Shown here in pieces: positions 62,498-64,000 of a DNA stretch of 64,000 nt. The notes below the pieces were generated by a model. It saw only the letters and a list, made by a program, of their open reading frames with translations, did not search any database and was not told the DNA's origin. How positions within the stretch are numbered: the stretch's first letter is position 1; each line of letters opens with the position of its first letter. This DNA comes from Sporosarcina globispora (GTDB lineage: Bacteria > Bacillota > Bacilli > Bacillales > Cytobacillaceae): contig NZ_LGUF01000007.1 in assembly GCF_001274725.1 (NCBI RefSeq), positions 1,991,629 through 2,055,628 on the forward strand, written 5' to 3'. Position numbers and translations under genes: made by a program.

Positions 62498-63319
62498 ATG
62501 GATTATAGCAAAATTCAAAATGCGGCTGAATTTCTTAAAAATAAATATACAGGTCAGCCAAAGATTGGGTTGATTTTAGGATCAGGACTTGGTGTATTGG
62601 CAGACGAAATTGAAGAACCGGTTAAAATCCCATACAATGAAATCCCTGATTTCCCTGTATCAACAGTAGAGGGCCATGCTGGTCAGCTGGTGTTCGGACG
62701 TTTGAACGGCATCGAAGTGGTTGCTATGCAAGGCCGTTTCCATTATTACGAAGGATATTCATTTGATAAGGTAACCTTCCCTGTAAGGGTTATGAATGAA
62801 ATGGGTGTTGAAAAGCTTATTGTTACGAATGCGGCTGGCGGAGTGAATGAACGTTTTTTACCTGGAGATTTAATGCTTATTTCCGACCATATCAACAATA
62901 TGGGCAGCAATCCGCTGATCGGTCCTAATGATTCCCGTATGGGCCCGCGCTTCCCAGATATGTCCGAAGCATATTCTAAAGAATTGAGAAACCTTGCCAG
63001 AGGGATAGCAGATAAGCTGAACCTGAAGATTCAGGAAGGAGTATATGTTGGCAATACTGGCCCAACTTATGAAACTCCTGCAGAAGTCCGGATGCTCAGA
63101 ACGGTGGGCGGGGATGCAGTCGGCATGTCAACTGTTCCAGAGGTTATTGTTGCACGCCATTCAGGTATGAATGTGCTTGGAATCTCCTGTATCTCAAACA
63201 TGGCTGCAGGCATACTTGATCAGCCATTGAACCATGAAGAAGTAATTGAAACAACAGAGAAAGTCAAAGCCGATTTTCTTCGTTACGTGAAAGCAATTGT
63301 TAAAGAACTTGGTGCGTAG
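62498..63319 (+). CDS. punA: purine-nucleoside phosphorylase
   Basis: A 273-residue high-molecular-mass trimeric-type PNP: IGLILGSGLGVLADEI (phosphate site), FPVSTVEGHAGQLV, MQGRFHYYEGY with the phosphate-contacting His, TNAAGGVN and DAVGMSTVPEVIVARH (Glu and Met of the purine site). It splits guanosine and inosine with phosphate. Several in-frame ATGs lie close together at 62483, 62495 and 62498; 62498 is best spaced from AGATGAGGAG. PupG equivalent. Confidence 0.95.
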   Translation: MDYSKIQNAAEFLKNKYTGQPKIGLILGSGLGVLADEIEEPVKIPYNEIPDFPVSTVEGHAGQLVFGRLNGIEVVAMQGRFHYYEGYSFDKVTFPVRVMNEMGVEKLIVTNAAGGVNERFLPGDLMLISDHINNMGSNPLIGPNDSRMGPRFPDMSEAYSKELRNLARGIADKLNLKIQEGVYVGNTGPTYETPAEVRMLRTVGGDAVGMSTVPEVIVARHSGMNVLGISCISNMAAGILDQPLNHEEVIETTEKVKADFLRYVKAIVKELGA

Positions 63320-63354
63320 GAAAAGATATTAAATGAAAGAAGTGGTGTTTTAAT

Positions 63355-64000
63355 ATGAGAATGGTGGATCTTATTGAAAAGAAAAGGGATGGCCTGGAGT
63401 TAACGACAGAAGAAATTCAGTTCGTCATTAAAGGATATACAGACGGTTCGATTCCAGATTATCAGGTAAGTGCTTTAACAATGGCTATTTTCTTTCAGGG
63501 AATGACGGAGAAGGAAAGAGCCGATTTGACAATGGCTATGGTAGAGTCCGGGGATCAAATTGACTTATCAAAAATAGAAGGAATTAAAGTAGATAAGCAT
63601 TCAACTGGCGGTGTTGGCGATACAACAACACTTGTGCTGGGACCGCTTGTAGCAGCAGTCGGTGTTCCGGTTGCGAAGATGTCAGGGCGCGGACTTGGAC
63701 ATACAGGCGGAACAATCGACAAACTTGAGTCTGTAGAAGGGTTCCATGTAGAAATCGAAAATGATGAATTTATTAAGCTTGTAAATCAAAATAAGATTGC
63801 AGTAATTGGACAGAGCGGAAACTTAACGCCTGCAGATAAAAAGTTATATGCATTACGCGATGTTACAGCTACAGTCGACAGCATCCCTCTGATTGCAAGT
63901 TCCATTATGAGCAAAAAAATCGCTGCAGGTGCAGATGCCATTGTCCTTGATGTTAAAACAGGCGCTGGCGCATTTATGAAGACACTTGACGATTCTCGTG
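63355..64000 (+). CDS. pdp: pyrimidine-nucleoside phosphorylase, N-terminal part (runs off the window)
   Basis: The first 215 residues of a pyrimidine or thymidine phosphorylase (nucleoside phosphorylase II family). [21 protein letters not shown] and [17 protein letters not shown] are the phosphate and substrate motifs, and [12 protein letters not shown] is the conserved middle part. It splits uridine and thymidine. ATG at 63355 follows AGAAGTGGTG. The C-terminal domain lies beyond 64000. Confidence 0.95.
   Translation, partial: MRMVDLIEKKRDGLELTTEEIQFVIKGYTDGSIPDYQVSALTMAIFFQGMTEKERADLTMAMVESGDQIDLSKIEGIKVDKHSTGGVGDTTTLVLGPLVAAVGVPVAKMSGRGLGHTGGTIDKLESVEGFHVEIENDEFIKLVNQNKIAVIGQSGNLTPADKKLYALRDVTATVDSIPLIASSIMSKKIAAGADAIVLDVKTGAGAFMKTLDDSR

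Overview
The window is chromosomal DNA of an endospore-forming Bacillaceae species. It reads like Bacillus sensu lato (Cytobacillus/Mesobacillus type) rather than B. subtilis itself. The evidence is the conserved gene order around dxs-tlyA-ahrC-recN-spoIVB-spo0A-bkd at one end and nudF-spoIIM-fur-xerD-deoB-punA-pdp at the other, together with AGGAGG-type ribosome binding sites, many GTG/TTG starts, T-box leaders, and sporulation genes with sigma-H and sigma-E type promoters. It is almost entirely core or metabolic DNA. I see no rRNA, tRNA, prophage, transposase gene or CRISPR array.

Layout. 1-6.7 kb: end of dxs, a TlyA-type methyltransferase, ahrC (with a long structured leader), recN, spoIVB, spo0A, and two small minus-strand genes. 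6.8-22.8 kb: branched-chain amino acid catabolism. The sigma-54 activator BkdR precedes a textbook enhancer and -24/-12 promoter, then ptb-bcd-buk-lpdV-bkdAA-bkdAB-bkdB, followed by the methylmalonyl-CoA mutase set mutA-mutB-meaB. 23-31.4 kb: bacilliredoxin, an amino-acid ABC importer, a YqjA-like membrane protein, an L,D-transpeptidase, tiny prli42, methylmalonyl-CoA epimerase, an acyl-CoA carboxyltransferase and an M20 peptidase. 31.5-38.5 kb: lone CheW, Y-family polymerase PolY1, gndA, zwf, RNase Z and a histidine phosphatase. 38.5-47.7 kb: a T-box-controlled Na+ symporter, namA, T-box-controlled proI, an MBL hydrolase, an SDR, a LexA-controlled PolY2/YolD pair, a CDGSH protein and a HesB-like protein. 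48-55.5 kb: a lipoprotein, an alpha/beta hydrolase, and an HMG-CoA lyase / thiolase / SCOT module that looks inserted into the otherwise B. subtilis-like yqk order, then yqkE and yqkF. 55.5-64 kb: mciZ, nudF, an endonuclease Q-like PHP protein, a GNAT, spoIIM, fur, yqzK, xerD, deoB, punA and the start of pdp.

How it works together. The bkd operon turns Leu/Ile/Val keto acids into acyl-CoAs. The carboxyltransferase, epimerase and mutase route propionyl-CoA to succinyl-CoA. HMG-CoA lyase, SCOT and thiolase finish leucine as acetyl-CoA. zwf and gndA form the oxidative pentose phosphate branch, and deoB-punA-pdp salvage nucleosides.

The least explained items are non-coding: a two-hairpin element before brxB that could terminate on either strand, an array of five AGATAAA motifs spaced at exactly 21 bp, a dispersed hairpin repeat (two of its three copies sit just upstream of a ribosome binding site), a palindrome-rich insert inside the ABC importer operon, and the ahrC leader. 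No clearly new protein system was found. All identifications come from reading the sequence and family knowledge; no database search was run.
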